A DNA stretch of 64,000 nt, taken from contig URAU01000003.1 in the NCBI GenBank assembly GCA_900545955.1, forward strand, positions 62,001 to 126,000, given 5' to 3'. Of this stretch, positions 62,272 through 64,000 are shown piece after piece. Under the pieces are notes generated by a model. It saw nothing but the letters and a program-made list of their open reading frames with translations. It ran no database searches and was not told the origin of the DNA. A program made the position numbers and the translations under genes. Every line of letters begins with the position of its first letter. Position 1 is the stretch's first letter. The stretch is from an uncultured Porphyromonadaceae bacterium (GTDB lineage Bacteria > Bacteroidota > Bacteroidia > Bacteroidales > Muribaculaceae).

Positions 62272-62305
62272 TTTCGGCAGGTTATGGGTCTTGAAAATCC
62301 AAGGC

Positions 62306-62337
62306 CAAAGTTAGCAAATTGCGCCAATATGTGCAAA
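62306..62337 (-). promoter_or_regulatory. Two-box promoter for the BtuB/BtuG-like operon
   Basis: On the minus strand TTTG (62337-62334), a 20-base spacer, then TAACTTTG (62313-62306). Transcription would begin near 62299. Confidence 0.7.
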
Positions 62338-62362
62338 ACCTGCTAAGAGTCGGGAGTGCGGG

Positions 62363-64000
62363 TTATTTGCCGTTTTCACTTTTGCCCAAAATGCTGAGCG
62401 AGCGGCTGATGAAGCGCTGGAGGTCGGCACCGCGGAGCATGCCGTTGCCGAGCAGGGCGAGGTCAATGAGCTGGCCTACTTCGGCTACACCGGCGGCATA
62501 GTCGGCCACAATCTTTGTCTGCTCCTCGCGGCGGGTGTTGTTGGCGGTCTGGAGGTCGTCAATCTGCTTGCTTTCTTCGGCCGGCAGAGGCTGGCCGTCC
62601 TTTGCAGTGGCGCGAAGCTCGGTGATGCGTTCGTTGTTGGCCTTCACTTCGTCCATGAGCGGTTTCACCTTGTCGGCGAGAGCTTTGTCGGCGTTGTCGG
62701 CGATGGCTTTCACGAGCGGGTTTTCAGTGTTGACGGCAAGCGAATAGCTGTCGGGCATGTCGCCGTAGAAACTCATGCCGGGCTGAAGGGCAGCCATCTC
62801 CTTCATGCGGCGCATATATTCGTTCTGGGTAATTACGATGGGGGCATCGGTGGCGCCAAGGGCCTCGAAGTTGACAAAGAACTGGGCGCCCTCCACTTTA
62901 GGCAGCTGCGAGCTGAAGAGCGTGGTGAGAATGTCGCGCTGCACCTCCGTGAGGTCGACCGTGCGGCGGTCTGATTTGGGGATGAGGTTATCGAGCACGT
63001 CGGAATCGACGCGCACGAATCTCGATTTCTCGATTTTCTGTTCCAGGAGCCCTACGAAATGGCTGTCGAGCTGGCCGTCCATCACCAGGACGGAGTAGCC
63101 GCGGTCGGTCGCAGCCTTGATGTAGCTGAACTGGGCGGTGGGATCGGTGGCATAGAGGGCCACGATGTTGCCGTCCTTGTCGGTCTGCTCGGGAGCGATG
63201 AGGTCCTTGTATTCGTCGATGGTGAAGTATTTGCCGTCGGTAGTCTTCAGGAGGCAGAATTTCATTGCCGCGTCGCAGAATTTCTCGTCGGTGAGCATGC
63301 CGTATTCTATGAAGATGCGGATGTCGTCCCACTTCTTCTCGAACTCGGCGCGGTCGGCCTTGAACAGGTCGTCGAGGCGCGAAGCCACTTTCTTGGTGAT
63401 GTAGCCGGAGATTTTCTTCACGGCGGTGTCGCTCTGGAGGTAGGAACGCGACACGTTCAGGGGAATGTCGGGCGAATCGATCACACCCTGAAGGAGCATC
63501 ATGAAGTCGGGAACGACTCCTTCCACCGAGTCGGTGACGAAAACCTGGTTGCAGTAGAGCTGGATGCGGTTTTTCGTCACTTCGAAGTTGTTCTTGATTT
63601 TCGGGAAGAAGAGGATGCCGGTGAGTGTGAACGGGTAATCCACGTTGAGGTGAATCCAGAACAGCGGGTCGTCCTGACCGGGATAAAGCTCGTGGTAGAA
63701 TGCGAGATAATCCTTGTCGGTGAGGTCGGCCGGCTTGCGCGTCCATGCCGGTTCGGTGATGTTGACGATGTTGTCGCGGTCGGTGGGCTGCATCTTGCCG
63801 TCCTTCCATTCCATCTCCTTGCCGGAAACTACAGGCACGGGGAGGAACCGGCAGTATTTTTTGAGCAGTGAGTCGATGCGCGTCTGCTCGAGGAATTCGC
63901 GGTTGTCGTCGTCGATGTGGAGGATGATTTCCGTGCCGCGCTCCTTCTTGTCGCTCGGTTCTATAGTGAACTCCGGCGAGCCATCGCACTGCCAGCGAAC
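62363..64000 (-). CDS. htpG: Chaperone HtpG (Hsp90), 5' end outside the window
   Basis: The frame runs from the right edge to the stop at 62363, about 545 residues of a protein usually near 620-690. Conserved middle-domain text is clear: RGTEIILHIDDDNREFLE, KKYCRFLPVPVV, LFFPKIKNNFEVTKNRIQLYCNQVFVTD, VIDSPDIPLNVSRSYLQSD. The C-terminal dimerisation domain ends RFISRSLSILGKSENGK. The N-terminal ATP-binding domain lies mostly beyond the window. HtpG helps fold or stabilise client proteins under stress. Confidence 0.95.
   Translation of the reverse strand, partial: VRWQCDGSPEFTIEPSDKKERGTEIILHIDDDNREFLEQTRIDSLLKKYCRFLPVPVVSGKEMEWKDGKMQPTDRDNIVNITEPAWTRKPADLTDKDYLAFYHELYPGQDDPLFWIHLNVDYPFTLTGILFFPKIKNNFEVTKNRIQLYCNQVFVTDSVEGVVPDFMMLLQGVIDSPDIPLNVSRSYLQSDTAVKKISGYITKKVASRLDDLFKADRAEFEKKWDDIRIFIEYGMLTDEKFCDAAMKFCLLKTTDGKYFTIDEYKDLIAPEQTDKDGNIVALYATDPTAQFSYIKAATDRGYSVLVMDGQLDSHFVGLLEQKIEKSRFVRVDSDVLDNLIPKSDRRTVDLTEVQRDILTTLFSSQLPKVEGAQFFVNFEALGATDAPIVITQNEYMRRMKEMAALQPGMSFYGDMPDSYSLAVNTENPLVKAIADNADKALADKVKPLMDEVKANNERITELRATAKDGQPLPAEESKQIDDLQTANNTRREEQTKIVADYAAGVAEVGQLIDLALLGNGMLRGADLQRFISRSLSILGKSENGK

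Noticed and set aside
62272..62362. Cobalamin riboswitch before the BtuB-like gene
   Set aside because: Only 91 bases separate the gene from htpG and the promoter leaves about 28 bases of leader, too short for the roughly 200-base riboswitch.

Overview
The window looks like a chromosomal segment from a Bacteroidota gut commensal of the order Bacteroidales. The codon use and family content would suit Muribaculaceae, but the genus is inference. The signs are: promoters of the TTTG-N20-TAnnTTTG type in front of many genes, weak Shine-Dalgarno sites, the uppS/DUF6089/bamA/ompH-ompH block, an 11-subunit complex I without nuoEFG, an ATP synthase with a short epsilon and an extended subunit a, DUF1599, DUF3943, DUF6242 and DUF5074 proteins, and a BtuB/BtuG-like surface locus. 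No insertion sequence, phage, CRISPR array or rRNA was seen.

Layout. 1-8611 (+): tail of a sulfatase, ribD, a DUF6242 surface lipoprotein, then an envelope block (DUF6089 protein, uppS, bamA, two ompH/skp). 8612-11645: an accessory island with a likely structured RNA (about 9049-9355), two AT-rich TolB/CsgG-like secreted paralogs, a terminator and a long nuo leader. 11646-29558 (+): one continuous block in which the whole F1Fo ATP synthase (atpDCBEFHAG) sits inside the complex I genes (nuoA-B-CD-H before, nuoI-J-K-L-M-N after). 29559-31064: a gene-poor stretch full of short palindromes. 31065-35938 (+): RNase D-like exonuclease, small membrane protein, prolyl oligopeptidase lipoprotein, BamE-like lipoprotein and a PhnP-like hydrolase.

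35922-48495 (mostly -): inactive M16-like protein, kdsB, a ThiE-like protein, a single-chain ABC-ATPase/TOPRIM (DUF4435) protein resembling fused PARIS, the agmatine-to-putrescine pair aguB/aguA, a TM2 protein, a hemerythrin-LuxR regulator coupled to ftsH, rsfS, tRNA-His and a DUF3943 protein. 48731-49996 (+): a LolC/E-type permease. 49980-64000 (-): MATE transporter, folE, SPOR protein, tpiA, a DoxX-type BT_3928 family protein, DUF1599, a DUF4136 lipoprotein, then a surface uptake operon (TonB-dependent receptor, BtuG-like propeller lipoprotein, companion lipoprotein, DUF5074 propeller) and the partial chaperone gene htpG.

The main observations are the nesting of the atp operon inside nuo, the structured RNA with its AT-rich neighbours, the PARIS-like fused ATPase-TOPRIM protein, the hemerythrin-LuxR regulator next to ftsH, and a roughly 24-bp motif found in three separate intergenic regions.
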